Below the pieces are notes generated by a model that ran no database searches, had not been told where the DNA came from, and saw only the letters and a list, made by a program, of their open reading frames with translations. 64,000 bases of DNA. Origin: Ferrimicrobium sp. Lineage in GTDB: Bacteria > Actinomycetota > Acidimicrobiia > Acidimicrobiales > Acidimicrobiaceae. Shown piece by piece: positions 25,055 through 35,753 of the stretch (the first letter of the stretch is position 1; every line of letters begins with the position of its first letter). The DNA is taken from NCBI RefSeq assembly GCF_027319265.1, contig NZ_DAHVNP010000031.1:1-64000 (forward strand), read 5' to 3'. A program made the translations under genes and the position numbers.

Positions 25055-26202
25055 GGTTCCTCTCTGGATTATCGATGGTTGGGTCCTTTGGGTCTGGCCG
25101 CCTCTTTGGGTTTATCTCGACGCTGGAGGCGAGGCATATTCCCTTCCAGATGGTTGAGGCTGCCGGCAGTCTCTACCTGGGCGTCGGCCAGCCTGAGGCG
25201 TGCGCGCCCGAAGCCGGACTCGATCGGCCTGGCCCGTGTTTTCTCTCTAGTGGGTTCTCGGTAACCGAGTCCTTCGCGTCGCGTTCGTATCCGGTTGTGT
25301 TAGTAGCTGGCAAGGATCGCCTGGAGGTCGATGTCTATGAGTCGTCGCCAAGAAGCGCCATGCGTCTCGGTATACTCGAACTCGCGTCTCAGGTGCGGAT
25401 GGCGCCCGCGGGACCGCTGCTGCAAGGAGAACGGTCCCACGATGTTGGGGCCACTGCCGATCGCGTACGACTCGCAAAGCTGGCTATTGAACAGGGTCAA
25501 CTGACAAAGCTCGTCGTCACCGGTCGCGCGACCCAGTCCCTGACCGAGAGTTTTTCGGTTGGGGCAGCACTCTCTCGGTTAAAAAAGGCGCACCCGGCGA
25601 GCCATCTCTACTACGTCGACGGCTTCTTTGGGGCCTCGCCTGAGCTTGTCGCCGCCAAGTCCGGTCACTTCCTCTCGCTTCGCCCACTCGCAGGTACTGC
25701 CTTGCGAGGTGGTCAGGTTGCGCTCCTCAACTCTGCGAAGGACCTTTTTGAGCATCGACTCATGATCGAGCAGCTCCAGGATGATCTCAGCGGTCACGTG
25801 AAGGAACTTGACATGCCGCGGGCGCCGATTCTCTTCGATGCTGGACGACTGATCCATTTGGCTACCCCGATGCGGGGCCAGCTACTACCCGGCGCGAATC
25901 TCGTGTCCGTGGTGCTCGCTATCGCGCCGACTGCCGCCGTATCGGGTGTGCCGAGGACGACTGCTCTTGAAATGTTAGCGCAGATCGAGCCTTCTCGTGG
26001 GATGTACGCGGGCATTATCGGGATCACCGACCCTTTCGGTGACGGGGAGGTGTATCTGGCTATACGGGGTGCATCCGCTTGCCAGGGAACGCTTGGGCTG
26101 GTCGCCGGCGCTGGCATCGTCGCTGATTCGCAAGCCGACGCTGAGGTGGCCGAGATCGAGGCCAAGTTTGATGTGGTCACCCGTGCCTTGAATCCACGTT
26201 AG
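25051..26202 (+). CDS. menF: Isochorismate synthase
   Basis: A 383-residue chorismate-binding enzyme. The C-terminal domain shows [37 protein letters not shown] and MYAGIIGI, matching isochorismate synthases; the late [24 protein letters not shown] is the standard end of the fold. Converting chorismate to isochorismate is the first committed step of menaquinone synthesis, which fits its overlap with menG. The N-terminal 100 residues are poorly conserved, as is normal. A salicylate synthase or anthranilate synthase role is less likely because of this context. Confidence 0.88.
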   Translation: MRFLSGLSMVGSFGSGRLFGFISTLEARHIPFQMVEAAGSLYLGVGQPEACAPEAGLDRPGPCFLSSGFSVTESFASRSYPVVLVAGKDRLEVDVYESSPRSAMRLGILELASQVRMAPAGPLLQGERSHDVGATADRVRLAKLAIEQGQLTKLVVTGRATQSLTESFSVGAALSRLKKAHPASHLYYVDGFFGASPELVAAKSGHFLSLRPLAGTALRGGQVALLNSAKDLFEHRLMIEQLQDDLSGHVKELDMPRAPILFDAGRLIHLATPMRGQLLPGANLVSVVLAIAPTAAVSGVPRTTALEMLAQIEPSRGMYAGIIGITDPFGDGEVYLAIRGASACQGTLGLVAGAGIVADSQADAEVAEIEAKFDVVTRALNPR

Positions 26203-26213
26203 GGTGGAGATGT

Positions 26214-29054
26214 ATGCCTGACATTCTACGGGTGCGGGGTGCACGAGAGCATAACCTCAAAAATATTTCTGTGGACATTCCGAGGGATCGTCTTGTGGTC
26301 TTTACAGGCCTCTCCGGCTCTGGGAAGAGTTCGCTGGCCTTTGACACGATTTTTGCCGAGGGACAGCGGCGCTACGTAGAGTCGCTTTCTTCCTATGCTC
26401 GTCAGTTTTTGGGATTGATGGAGAAGCCGGATGTGGACTTCATCGAAGGTCTCTCTCCGGCCATATCTATTGACCAAAAAACCGCCTCGCATAACCCGCG
26501 CTCAACCGTCGCCACAGTGACCGAGATCTATGACTACCTGCGACTGCTGTTCGCTCGCATTGGGCATCCACATTGTCCACAGTGTGGGTTGGAGGTATCC
26601 CAGCAGACCCCTCAGGAGATCGTCGACCTGATCTCGTCGACTTTTGATGACCGTCGCATCATGATCGCAGCACCGGTCGTACAGGCACGCAAGGGTGAGT
26701 ATCAATCGCTCCTTGATGACCTGACCAAACAGGGTTTCGCCCGGGTGATGATCGACGACGAGCTTGTGGAACTGGCCGATCGCAGACAGGTCACACTTGA
26801 GCGCTACGAAGCGCATTCGATCTCGGTGATTGTCGATCGACTTCGGGTCACGCCAACAGATCTACGAAGGCTGATCGAGTCGACCGAGACCGCGCTTGGT
26901 GTTGCACACGGCCGCGTTGACGTCCTCGAAGTCGGCGAAGATCGTCAAGTCGTGCGCGTAGAACGGTACTCTGAGGAGCTGGCCTGTGTCGCCTGCGGCA
27001 TCTCTCTGGGACACCTGGAACCGAGGAACTTCTCCTTTAACTCTCCCTTCGGCGCCTGTCCCGTCTGTTCGGGGTTGGGCATGCGATTCGAGGTCGATGA
27101 AGAACTTGTGTTGCCCGATGCTTCGCGTTCCCTGGTGCAAGGCGCGGTTGCCCCCTTCGGCGCGCTCCGTGCCGACTACCTCGAGCACATGCTAGAGCGA
27201 GTGGCCAAGGACTACAAGATTCCGCTCACCAAGCCGGTGGGTTCACTCAATGAGGAGCAGCGAAGGATCATCCTCTACGGAGTCGACGAGAAGGTGCTTC
27301 ATGAGTACGTCGATCGGCGTGGTCGTGAACGTTCCTATAGTTTTACCTATGAAGGCGTCGTCAACTTTTTGAAACGTCGTCATGGCGAGGTGGAGACGGA
27401 CACCGCGCGGGCCATTATCGAATCCTACATGCGACAGGTGCCGTGTGAGGGCTGTGATGGGACGAGATTGAAGGCCGAGGCGCGTGCGGTTACCGTTGGT
27501 GGTATCGCAATCGATCAGTTGGTCGCTCTGCCGATCGGCGATGCACTGGCTCGGGTGATCGGTTTCGATCTCGACGATCGCGAACGTCAGATCGCCGTCC
27601 AGATCTTGAAGGAGATCATTGCGCGGCTTCGCTTCTTAGTCGATGTTGGCCTCGATTACCTGACCCTGGCGCGTAGCGCGGTGACGTTATCGGGTGGCGA
27701 GGCGCAGCGGATTCGACTCGCTTCCCAGATTGGCTCCGGACTCGCTGGCGTGCTCTACGTCCTTGACGAGCCCTCGATCGGTCTGCATCAACGCGATAAC
27801 CATCGACTCATTGATACGCTCTTGAAACTTCGGGATCAAGGGAACACGGTGATTGTCGTTGAACATGATGAAGATACGATTCGAGCTGCGGATCATATCG
27901 TCGATATTGGCCCGGGTGCTGGCGAACACGGAGGTGAGGTCGTCTTCGAGGGTGGAGTGAAGGAGTTGCTGCGTTCCAAGACCTCGCTGACCGGTGCCTA
28001 TCTTTCCGGCAAAAAGAGTGTTCCACTCCCTCCAACCCGACGGGAGGCGGCCCGCGGTTTCATTACCGTTCTCGGTGCGAGCGAACATAACTTGAAGGAG
28101 CTCGACGTTGCCTTTCCTGTCGGTCTCTTTACCTGCGTGACGGGGGTGGCTGGGTCTGGAAAGTCGACACTGGTGAACGAGATCCTCTTTAAAGCTGCGC
28201 GCGCCCAGGTCAACCGTTCTCGTGATGTCCCTGGTAGGCATAAGGGTCTGACCGGTCTTGAGCTGATCGACAAGGTGATCGACATCGACCAGTCGCCGAT
28301 CGGTCGCACACCACGATCAAATCCTGCCACTTATACAGGGATGTTCGACCATGTCCGTAAGCTCTTTGCCGAGATGCCAGAGTCGCGGGCGCGTGGGTAC
28401 AAACCGGGTCGCTTCTCCTTCAATGTCAAGGGTGGAAGATGTGAAGCCTGTAGCGGGGAAGGCACCATTCGCATTGAGATGAACTTTTTGCCCGACGTCT
28501 TTGTCACCTGCGAGGCGTGTCATGGTGCTCGTTTTAACCGAGAGACGCTCGAGGTGACCTATCGCGAGCACTCCATTGCAGATGTGCTGGCAATGCCGAT
28601 CGAGGAGGCGCGTGAGTTCTTCGCTCGACAGCCGCCGATTGTGCGGCATCTGATCACCTTGGATGAGGTTGGACTGGGCTATGTTCGGCTTGGACAGCCA
28701 GCGACGACGCTCTCCGGAGGTGAGGCCCAGAGAGTGAAGCTAGCGAGCGAGCTAGCGAGACGATCGACGGGTAAAACCCTCTATATTCTTGACGAGCCGA
28801 CAACCGGACTGCACTTTGAGGATGTCCGTAAGCTCCTGGTCGTGCTCCACTCCTTGGTCGATCAGGGTAACACGGTTGTCGTGATCGAACATAATCTTGA
28901 CGTCATCAAGACGGCTGATTACCTTATCGATCTGGGGCCAGATGGAGGGGATCGTGGAGGGCAAGTGCTCGCGACGGGGACACCGGAGGAGGTGGCACGT
29001 TCTTCCATTAGCTACACAGGGCAATTTTTAGCACCGCTGTTACATCGTGATTGA
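26214..29054 (+). CDS. uvrA: Excinuclease ABC subunit A
   Basis: UvrA of 946 residues recognises helix-distorting lesions and loads UvrB in nucleotide excision repair. Both ABC modules are complete: the first Walker [10 protein letters not shown], the second GVAGSGKST, two [10 protein letters not shown] signatures and two LDEP Walker B motifs. Zinc sites include HCPQCG, CVACG/CPVC and [14 protein letters not shown] pairs. GGTGGAGATGT precedes the ATG at 26214. Its last 8 bases overlap uvrC, so both are made together; uvrB is not in this window. Confidence 0.96.
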   Translation: MPDILRVRGAREHNLKNISVDIPRDRLVVFTGLSGSGKSSLAFDTIFAEGQRRYVESLSSYARQFLGLMEKPDVDFIEGLSPAISIDQKTASHNPRSTVATVTEIYDYLRLLFARIGHPHCPQCGLEVSQQTPQEIVDLISSTFDDRRIMIAAPVVQARKGEYQSLLDDLTKQGFARVMIDDELVELADRRQVTLERYEAHSISVIVDRLRVTPTDLRRLIESTETALGVAHGRVDVLEVGEDRQVVRVERYSEELACVACGISLGHLEPRNFSFNSPFGACPVCSGLGMRFEVDEELVLPDASRSLVQGAVAPFGALRADYLEHMLERVAKDYKIPLTKPVGSLNEEQRRIILYGVDEKVLHEYVDRRGRERSYSFTYEGVVNFLKRRHGEVETDTARAIIESYMRQVPCEGCDGTRLKAEARAVTVGGIAIDQLVALPIGDALARVIGFDLDDRERQIAVQILKEIIARLRFLVDVGLDYLTLARSAVTLSGGEAQRIRLASQIGSGLAGVLYVLDEPSIGLHQRDNHRLIDTLLKLRDQGNTVIVVEHDEDTIRAADHIVDIGPGAGEHGGEVVFEGGVKELLRSKTSLTGAYLSGKKSVPLPPTRREAARGFITVLGASEHNLKELDVAFPVGLFTCVTGVAGSGKSTLVNEILFKAARAQVNRSRDVPGRHKGLTGLELIDKVIDIDQSPIGRTPRSNPATYTGMFDHVRKLFAEMPESRARGYKPGRFSFNVKGGRCEACSGEGTIRIEMNFLPDVFVTCEACHGARFNRETLEVTYREHSIADVLAMPIEEAREFFARQPPIVRHLITLDEVGLGYVRLGQPATTLSGGEAQRVKLASELARRSTGKTLYILDEPTTGLHFEDVRKLLVVLHSLVDQGNTVVVIEHNLDVIKTADYLIDLGPDGGDRGGQVLATGTPEEVARSSISYTGQFLAPLLHRD

Positions 29055-30927
29055 GCGCCTCGAAAAGTCCTCCATCCCTGACCAGCCGGGTTCGTATCAG
29101 TTCCGGGATGCGGAAGGAAGGGTGATCTATGTCGGCAAGGCAAAGTCCCTCCGATCCCGTGTATCCAGTTACTTTGTTAACCCACAGAGCCTGACGGGCA
29201 AGACGCGAGCGATGTTGGCGGTGGCGGAGTCGGTCACCTGGATCACGGTGGCGACTGACGCAGAGGCGTTTATGCTCGAGTACTCGCTCATCAAGGAGCA
29301 CCGGCCGCGCTATAACATCAGATTGCGCGATGACAAGAGTTATCCGATGATTGCGGTTACCACAAATGAGGAGTGGCCGCGGGCAATGCTCGTGCGTGGA
29401 GCCCGTCGTCCAAAGGTGCGCTACTTTGGTCCCTACGTGAGTTCGGGTGCCGCCCGGGAGACCCTTGAACTGCTACTACGAGCGTTGCCATTGCGAAGCT
29501 GTTCACCCGCTAAGTTAGCTCGCCATACGCGCGACGGGCGTCCTTGTCTGTATTATCACATCGGTCGTTGCGCTGGCCCGTGTATCGGTGCGGTGACGCA
29601 CGCGGAGTATGGCGATATGGTAGAGAGGGTCTCCCAGTTTCTTGGGGGGCAAGGGGCACAGCTTGCTGAGGGGATTACGGCCAAGATGCGTCAGGCGGCT
29701 GCCGACCTTGAGTTTGAACAGGCGGCACGATTCCGCGACCAACTGCAGGCGATCACGAGTGTCCTCGAGCGACAGGAGATGGTGATCAGCCGCGATGGTG
29801 ACCTCGATGTCTTTGGATTCAACGCCGATGAACTCGAGGTCAGTCTCCAGGCGCTACGGGTTCGTGCTGGTCGCGTCGTCGGCACCAACGGTATCGTCGT
29901 CGATCTGGTAGAGGACTTTACTGAAGCGGAGATGCTCACGCGAGTGATCGAGCTTTACTACGCGGAGAAGGCCTTCGATTATCCGTCGCGGGTGATCCTC
30001 CCGGCTCCCATCGCCGATCAAGAGCGACTTGAGCGTCTCTTGAGTGAGCTTGCCGGTAGGAGAGTGGTGTGTAGCACCGGTAAGCGAGGTCGACCCCGTG
30101 CCCTTGTGGCGACGGCGACGGAGAATGCACGTCAGGAGTTTCGACGACACCGCCTGCATCGCGCGACTGACCATAACGCCCGTGCCGAGGCGCTCGTCGA
30201 TCTACGGGAGCGACTCGGCCTTCGTGAAGCTCCGCTACGTATCGAGTGTTATGACATGAGTCATCTTCAGGGCACCAACTATGTCGGCTCCATGGTGGTG
30301 ATGGAGGATGGCCTGATGAAGAATCGGGATTACCGTCATTTTAGCGTCTCCATTCCAAAGAACGATGACTTCGCCGCCATGGAGGAGGTCTTGCGTCGAC
30401 GCCTTGCAAGACTGGTCGCAGAGGAGCCCGAGACGCTCGATCGGAGTAGGCGTTTCGCCTATCGACCGAACCTGATCTTGCTCGATGGTGGTGCTGGACA
30501 GCTCTCCGTTGGTAGCAAAGTCTTCGCAGAGCTCGGCTTGAGTGAGACGATCGAGCTTGCCTCGCTGGCCAAGAGCTTTGAGGAGGTCTACCGTCCCGAG
30601 TTGAGCGAGCCCCTGCGTCTGCCACGCGGTAGTCAGGCACTGTACCTGTTGCAGACCCTTCGGGACGAGTCACACCGCTTTGCGATCACCTATCATCGGC
30701 GTCGACGCACGATCACCGCGGAACGGTCGATTCTTGACCAAATACCTGGTCTTGGGCCAAAACGTAGAGCGAGGCTCTTGGAGCACTACGGCTCGGTTTT
30801 TGAGATCGCGCAGGCCTCGCAGGCGGAGCTTGTCGCGACCAAGATCGTCCCTGCGGCGGTGGCCACGCAACTTCTTGAGCAACTGACTAAAGTCTACGGT
30901 ACGAAGAGCAGCTCAAGCGAGGAGTAA
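29047..30927 (+). CDS. uvrC: Excinuclease ABC subunit C
   Basis: UvrC, 626 residues, makes both incisions during nucleotide excision repair. The N-terminal GIY-YIG domain begins with [20 protein letters not shown], the central UvrB-binding segment shows [14 protein letters not shown], and the C-terminal RNase H-like and helix-hairpin-helix region ends in [17 protein letters not shown]. The start is GTG at 29047, inside the end of uvrA. The operon continues with a methyltransferase and rapZ. Confidence 0.95.
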   Translation: MIERLEKSSIPDQPGSYQFRDAEGRVIYVGKAKSLRSRVSSYFVNPQSLTGKTRAMLAVAESVTWITVATDAEAFMLEYSLIKEHRPRYNIRLRDDKSYPMIAVTTNEEWPRAMLVRGARRPKVRYFGPYVSSGAARETLELLLRALPLRSCSPAKLARHTRDGRPCLYYHIGRCAGPCIGAVTHAEYGDMVERVSQFLGGQGAQLAEGITAKMRQAAADLEFEQAARFRDQLQAITSVLERQEMVISRDGDLDVFGFNADELEVSLQALRVRAGRVVGTNGIVVDLVEDFTEAEMLTRVIELYYAEKAFDYPSRVILPAPIADQERLERLLSELAGRRVVCSTGKRGRPRALVATATENARQEFRRHRLHRATDHNARAEALVDLRERLGLREAPLRIECYDMSHLQGTNYVGSMVVMEDGLMKNRDYRHFSVSIPKNDDFAAMEEVLRRRLARLVAEEPETLDRSRRFAYRPNLILLDGGAGQLSVGSKVFAELGLSETIELASLAKSFEEVYRPELSEPLRLPRGSQALYLLQTLRDESHRFAITYHRRRRTITAERSILDQIPGLGPKRRARLLEHYGSVFEIAQASQAELVATKIVPAAVATQLLEQLTKVYGTKSSSSEE

Positions 30928-30929
30928 AG

Positions 30930-31685
30930 GTGGATCTTGAAGCGTTTCGTTCGCTGCCGGAGTGGCCAATGATTCTGCGTGACTCATGGGAGACCAATGC
31001 GGGTTGGTGGCAGGCAGGCTTTACCGAGGGAAGTGACGCCGAATACGAGGAACAGATCAAGCCGATCGTTCGTGTCGGCCTCGGCGGTGCTCGTCGCATC
31101 CTCGATCTCGGTGGAGGTGACGGGCAGTTGGCTCGGGTGCTCGCCGCGGATGGCGCAAGCACCGTGGTGCTCGATAGTTCTGTAGCCCAACTACAGACGG
31201 CACATCATCGGGGCTCCTCGGTGGTGCTCGCGACCGGCGCAGCGTTGCCATTTCGGGATGGCAGTTTCGATGGTGTCCTCATCTGCTTGGTACTCGAGCA
31301 TGTGGTGGAACTCGATGAAGTTCTCGCCGAGGTAGCTCGCGTACTCGAACCAGGTGGCCGGTTCCTGCTGATGCTCAATCATCCGATTTTGCAGACACCT
31401 GGGTCGGGATTTATCGATGACGTGGATCTGGGAGAGCAGTATTGGCGTCTTGGCCCCTATCTGCGAGAAGACATCCAGATGGAGGAGGTCGATGCCCAGA
31501 TCTTTGTACCCTTTGTGCATCGGCCACTCTCTCGCTACCTCAATGGAGCCAGTGCGCGGGGTTTGATGCTGGTGAGGATGGAGGAGCCGCCACCGCCCCC
31601 CGGCTTCGTTGCGAGGGCCGAAGAGTACCGCCAAGTCCAGGAGTATCCGCGGCTCCTGGTGCTCCACTTTGAGCGACGCGCATGA
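30930..31685 (+). CDS. Class I SAM-dependent methyltransferase
   Basis: A 251-residue methyltransferase with the SAM-binding motif RILDLGGGDGQLARVLA, the acidic loop after it (VVLDSS) and a UbiE-like GAALPFRDGSFDGVLICLVLEHV. The substrate is not evident. It starts 2 bases after uvrC and overlaps rapZ by 4 bases, so it is part of the uvrC-rapZ-yvcK operon, where a methyltransferase is not a usual member in other actinobacteria. No signal peptide or membrane helix is present. Confidence 0.83.
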   Translation: MDLEAFRSLPEWPMILRDSWETNAGWWQAGFTEGSDAEYEEQIKPIVRVGLGGARRILDLGGGDGQLARVLAADGASTVVLDSSVAQLQTAHHRGSSVVLATGAALPFRDGSFDGVLICLVLEHVVELDEVLAEVARVLEPGGRFLLMLNHPILQTPGSGFIDDVDLGEQYWRLGPYLREDIQMEEVDAQIFVPFVHRPLSRYLNGASARGLMLVRMEEPPPPPGFVARAEEYRQVQEYPRLLVLHFERRA

Positions 31686-32536
31686 GTCAGCTTGTCGTCG
31701 TCGCTGGGATGTCGGGTGCCGGGCGCTCCACCGCTGGTGCCGCACTTGAGGATGCAGGATGGTTCGTCATCGATAATCTTCCCCTGTCGCTGATCTCAAA
31801 GGTCGTTGAACTTGGGACACAAGGGAGTATCGAGAAACTAGCGCTGGTGCTCGGGTACCCCTCGAACAACAACTTTGACCAGCTGGTTGAGCTTATCGAC
31901 GAGCTCAAGGCCGCCCCGATAGCTGTCCATGTGATTTTCCTTGAGGCACGAGATGATGTGCTGATCTCGCGATTTGAGGGGACAAAACGACGACACCCGA
32001 TGGCCGCGGAAGGACTCGCACCGGCGATCGCGCTTGAGCGAGTAGCGCTCGCAAAGGTGCGGAATCTCGCTGATGTCATCGTCGAAACCTCCAACCTGAG
32101 TGTGCACGATCTCCGTGCGCAGACGTTGGAGCTCGCTGACCCGACGGCCCTTCGTCAGCGGCTGCAGGTCCAAGTGACCTCCTTTGGCTACAAGTATGGA
32201 ATCCCCCTGGACGCCGATTTGGTGTTTGACGCTCGCTTTCTCCCTAACCCCTACTGGTATTCGCAGCTGCGAGCGAAGTCCGGCCTGGATGAGGAGGTGC
32301 GTACGTTTGTGCTGGCGCAGCCGGATACGGAACCCTTTCTTGAGCACCTCTGGCCGCTTATCGAGTTCTTACTCCCGCGTTTCGTGACGGAGGGAAAGGC
32401 CTACCTCAACGTGGCTATTGGTTGCACCGGAGGTCGCCATCGCTCGGTTGTCGTAGCTGATGTAGTGGCTCGGCGTATTGGGCAAGCCGGCTTTGCCGTG
32501 TTGCTCTCGCATCGGGATTTGGATCGCAGCGAGTAA
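31682..32536 (+). CDS. rapZ: RapZ-family nucleotide-binding protein
   Basis: A 284-residue RapZ (YvcJ) protein with N-terminal P-loop GMSGAGRS and C-terminal domain containing GCTGGRHRSVVVAD and HRDLDR. In enterobacteria RapZ controls glucosamine-6-phosphate synthase RNAs; in Gram-positive bacteria it binds nucleotides and its role is less defined. It is chained by overlaps to the methyltransferase before and yvcK after. The gene order uvrC, rapZ, yvcK is typical of Gram-positive bacteria. Confidence 0.93.
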   Translation: MSQLVVVAGMSGAGRSTAGAALEDAGWFVIDNLPLSLISKVVELGTQGSIEKLALVLGYPSNNNFDQLVELIDELKAAPIAVHVIFLEARDDVLISRFEGTKRRHPMAAEGLAPAIALERVALAKVRNLADVIVETSNLSVHDLRAQTLELADPTALRQRLQVQVTSFGYKYGIPLDADLVFDARFLPNPYWYSQLRAKSGLDEEVRTFVLAQPDTEPFLEHLWPLIEFLLPRFVTEGKAYLNVAIGCTGGRHRSVVVADVVARRIGQAGFAVLLSHRDLDRSE

Positions 32537-33420
32537 TGCGTGCCGTGGCGCTGGGAGGAGGGCATGGTCTCGGGGTCTCGCTGGAGGCCCTGCGTATGAT
32601 CGCCGACGAGGTTACGGCGATCGTTGGGGTCGCTGACAACGGTGGCTCAAGCGGCCGACTGCGCCAGCTTTGGCGCGACTGTCCTGCGCTTGGTGATGCG
32701 CGCCTAACTGTCTCCAACCTCGTAGGGGTCGATTCAGGACTCGGTGAGCTCCTCGAGTATCGGTTTCAAACGGGGGAATTGGCTGGCCACGCGCTCGGCA
32801 ACTTGGTCCTCTTTGGTCTTCTCGAGAAAACCGGAAGTCTCGATGCGGCGCTCCAATACCTTGGATCACTTGGTAATCTTCATGAGCGCGTACTACCTGC
32901 AAGCAATGCAGCGCTCGAGCTTCGTGGTGTAGACCGATCTGGTCAGCCGTTACTGGGACAACTCGCCGTCCATTGGTCTCCGTCGGTTGCGCGGGTCTGG
33001 GTGGTCCCAGAGGTTCCTCCGCTCGCGGAGGCGACTAAGGAGCTGATGATGGCCGATCTGGTCGTGCTCGGCCCGGGGTCACTCTACACCAGTGTGTTGG
33101 CGACTGCACTGGCTCCAGGCCTTCTGGCTGCCCTCGAAGAGACGCGAGGGGTTGTGGTCTTTGTCGCGAACCTCGCTCCTCAAGAGGCCGAGACGCGTGA
33201 CTACGATGAGGAGATGACCGTCCACGCCCTTATGGATCACGGCATCTGTCCAGATGTGGTCCTTGTCCACCGTGCTCGGCCTTCGGAGGCCTCTTCGGTG
33301 GACCTCGCTCGGTACGGTGTGATGCGTGTATGGGAGGGGCCGCTCAGCGATGATGGGGTGGCGCATGCCCCGCCTTTGCTTGCACAAGCCCTCGATTGGG
33401 CCGCCCACGCCCAACGCTGA
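32536..33420 (+). CDS. yvcK: Gluconeogenesis factor YvcK/CuvA family protein
   Basis: A 294-residue protein of the CofD-like YvcK family, which binds UDP-sugars and affects peptidoglycan synthesis and cell shape. The start motif ALGGGHGLG, the ADNGGSSGRLR loop, GDARLTVSNL and LGPGSLYTSVL are all present. It overlaps the rapZ stop (TAATG). In most actinobacteria whiA follows directly; here the next gene is gap, 162 bases on. Confidence 0.93.
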   Translation: MRAVALGGGHGLGVSLEALRMIADEVTAIVGVADNGGSSGRLRQLWRDCPALGDARLTVSNLVGVDSGLGELLEYRFQTGELAGHALGNLVLFGLLEKTGSLDAALQYLGSLGNLHERVLPASNAALELRGVDRSGQPLLGQLAVHWSPSVARVWVVPEVPPLAEATKELMMADLVVLGPGSLYTSVLATALAPGLLAALEETRGVVVFVANLAPQEAETRDYDEEMTVHALMDHGICPDVVLVHRARPSEASSVDLARYGVMRVWEGPLSDDGVAHAPPLLAQALDWAAHAQR

Positions 33421-33582
33421 ACGGCGACGCAGCTTCTGTGGAATGCCGACGCGGGGTGGAGCGCCGCTAGAGTTGACCCGTACCGAGATGGTTGAGGGGT
33501 GATCGAGGAACAGGACCGTCGCCTGAGGTGGGTGCAGCGGAATTTTGGTAACGACTGATCGATGAGACGACAAGGGGGCCTG

Positions 33583-34614
33583 ATGGCATATCGTGTAGCA
33601 ATTAATGGTTTTGGACGGATCGGGCGTAGTTTTGTGAGGGCGGTGGTGGCAGGCCACCACCCGGTGGAGATTGTGGCGATCAATGACCTCACCTCGCCGA
33701 GTGTGAATGCGCACCTGTTGGCTCACGACTCGACGCAAGGGCGTTTCCCTGGGGAGGTACGCCTCGACGGTGGCGATCTGGTCGCTGGCGATCAGCGGAT
33801 GCGGGTGCTCAGCGAGCGGGACCCTGCCGCGCTTCCGTGGGAAGATCTTGGCGTCGATTGCGTGATTGAGTCGACGGGCATCTTCACCGATGGCGAGCGT
33901 GCCGCCGCTCACCTTCGTGCGGGCGCCAAGCGGGTGGTGATCTCTGCACCAGCCACCAACGTTGACGGAACCTTTGTGATGGGTGTGAATGACGCTCAAT
34001 ATGATCCAGAGCGGCACAAGATCATCTCGAACGCCTCGTGCACGACGAACTGCTTTGTGCCGATGATCAAGGTGCTCGAGGACTCCTTTGGCGTGAATCA
34101 AGGCCTGATGACGACGGTCCACGCCTATACCAACGATCAGAACCTGTTGGACCTACCGCATGCGGATCTTCGGAGGGCGAGGGCCGCCGCGGTGAACATC
34201 GTCCCAACGTCAACTGGCGCGGCCCGAGCGACATCCCTGGTGATACCGGCGATGCAAGGACGGCTCGATGGGGTAGCGATTCGTGTCCCTGTGGCTGACG
34301 GTTCGCTCACCGACGTGACAGCGGTGGTGCGTGGCTCCCACACGGTGGAGGAGGTGAACCGTGCCTTTGGGGAGGCGGCACGCCATGGGGATCTCGCCAA
34401 CGTGCTGGTCTACTCAGAGGAGCCGCTCGTGTCTACCGATATCGTCGGTTCACCCGCTTCATGTACCTTCGATTCGTTGCTCACCAAGGTGCTTGACCTC
34501 GGGAATGATACGACTTTGGTAAAGATTTTTGGCTGGTATGACAACGAGTGGGGTTACTCGTCACGCTTGGTCGATCTCGCCATGTTGGTAGGGAAAGGGA
34601 TTGGTAGCCTGTGA
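33583..34614 (+). CDS. gap: Glyceraldehyde-3-phosphate dehydrogenase
   Basis: Type I GAPDH of 343 residues, oxidising glyceraldehyde 3-phosphate with NAD. NAD-binding INGFGRIGR, the catalytic cysteine in SNASCTTNC (Cys153), and the late WYDNEWGYS motif are intact. ATG at 33583 is preferred over ATG at 33562 because AAGGGGG lies 4 bases before it and because the protein then begins MAYRVAINGFG. It starts a gap-pgk-tpiA operon with overlapping junctions, the standard lower-glycolysis arrangement. Confidence 0.95.
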   Translation: MAYRVAINGFGRIGRSFVRAVVAGHHPVEIVAINDLTSPSVNAHLLAHDSTQGRFPGEVRLDGGDLVAGDQRMRVLSERDPAALPWEDLGVDCVIESTGIFTDGERAAAHLRAGAKRVVISAPATNVDGTFVMGVNDAQYDPERHKIISNASCTTNCFVPMIKVLEDSFGVNQGLMTTVHAYTNDQNLLDLPHADLRRARAAAVNIVPTSTGAARATSLVIPAMQGRLDGVAIRVPVADGSLTDVTAVVRGSHTVEEVNRAFGEAARHGDLANVLVYSEEPLVSTDIVGSPASCTFDSLLTKVLDLGNDTTLVKIFGWYDNEWGYSSRLVDLAMLVGKGIGSL

Positions 34615-35753
34615 CGCCATCGGCGATTCCAAGTATCGATGATCTGACGCTGAGCCCTGGGCAGCGGGTACTGTTGCGGGCGGACTTGAATGTCCCGCTT
34701 CGTAGTGGACCTGACGGCACCCAGGTGGTCACCGATCAGTTTCGGATCGAGGCCGCACTCCCGACGATCGAACGGTTGCGGGCCTCCGGTGCGGAGGTGG
34801 TGGTGTGCTCCCATCTCGGCAGACCCAAGGGTTATGACCCGACGCTCACGATGGAGCCCGTGCGCGCGATTATCGCAGCACATTTTCCAGAGGTTGAGGT
34901 ATTGGAGAACTTGCGCTTTGACCCAAGAGAGGAGGCGAATGATCCCGCGTTCGCGGCTCAGCTCGCCAACGGGTTCGACGCCTATGTCAACGATGCGTTC
35001 GGGGTCTCTCACCGACGTCATGCCTCGATCGTCGGGGTCCCACCATTGCTGGAGTCAGCCGGAGGTATCACCCTGCTGGAGGAGGTCAAACATCTGACAC
35101 TGTTGCTAGAGATGCCGGCACGTCCCTATGTGGCCGTGTTGGGTGGAGCAAAGGTCTCCGACAAGCTTGGTCTGCTCAATGCGCTGGTGCAACAGGTGGA
35201 CACCCTGCTCGTTGGTGGCGGCATGTGTTTTACCTTTCTCGCTGCCGAGGGTCTTGAGGTCGGCGATTCCTTGGTCGAGGAGCAGATGATTGATCAATGT
35301 CAGCATCTCCTGGCCACTGGGAAGGTGGTACTCCCCGTCGACGTCATGGGACTCGCGACGAGTGACAGTTTTGGACCGAATGGTGGAGCGAGCGAGGCAC
35401 AGCGCTTTGGACTCGGTGTGCCCGCTGGGTATCGAGGACTTGACATCGGCGCGGCGACGGTTGAGCGCTTTAGTGAATTCCTGGTCGGGGCTCGTTCAAT
35501 CCTCTGGAATGGGCCGATGGGGGTCTTTGAAGATCCCCGATTCCGATCGGGAACCGATGGAGTTGCCGAGGCGATCGGACGCTCCGATGCCTACAGTGTC
35601 GTCGGTGGTGGCGACTCAGTTGCCGCGCTGCATCAGGCAGGGTTGGCAGACAGCGTATCACATCTGTCTACCGGCGGTGGGGCGACGCTCGAGTATCTTG
35701 AACACGGAGACCTGGTGGGACTGGCCGCCTTGCGCCATTCAAGGGAGCCATGA
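34611..35753 (+). CDS. pgk: Phosphoglycerate kinase
   Basis: A 380-residue phosphoglycerate kinase that makes ATP from 1,3-bisphosphoglycerate. RADLNVPL, the substrate loop CSHLGRPKG, ENLRFDPREEANDP, and the ATP-binding GGAKVSDK and VVGGGDSVAA segments are complete. The start is GTG overlapping the gap stop by 4 bases. The 3' end overlaps tpiA by 4 bases. It is about 15 residues shorter than the average, with no missing motif. Confidence 0.95.
   Translation: MTPSAIPSIDDLTLSPGQRVLLRADLNVPLRSGPDGTQVVTDQFRIEAALPTIERLRASGAEVVVCSHLGRPKGYDPTLTMEPVRAIIAAHFPEVEVLENLRFDPREEANDPAFAAQLANGFDAYVNDAFGVSHRRHASIVGVPPLLESAGGITLLEEVKHLTLLLEMPARPYVAVLGGAKVSDKLGLLNALVQQVDTLLVGGGMCFTFLAAEGLEVGDSLVEEQMIDQCQHLLATGKVVLPVDVMGLATSDSFGPNGGASEAQRFGLGVPAGYRGLDIGAATVERFSEFLVGARSILWNGPMGVFEDPRFRSGTDGVAEAIGRSDAYSVVGGGDSVAALHQAGLADSVSHLSTGGGATLEYLEHGDLVGLAALRHSREP

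Noticed and set aside
33079-34122. Long open frame (347 codons) on the minus strand across yvcK and gap
   Set aside because: It runs antisense through two well-conserved genes, has His/Arg-rich composition typical of an antisense shadow and no family features.
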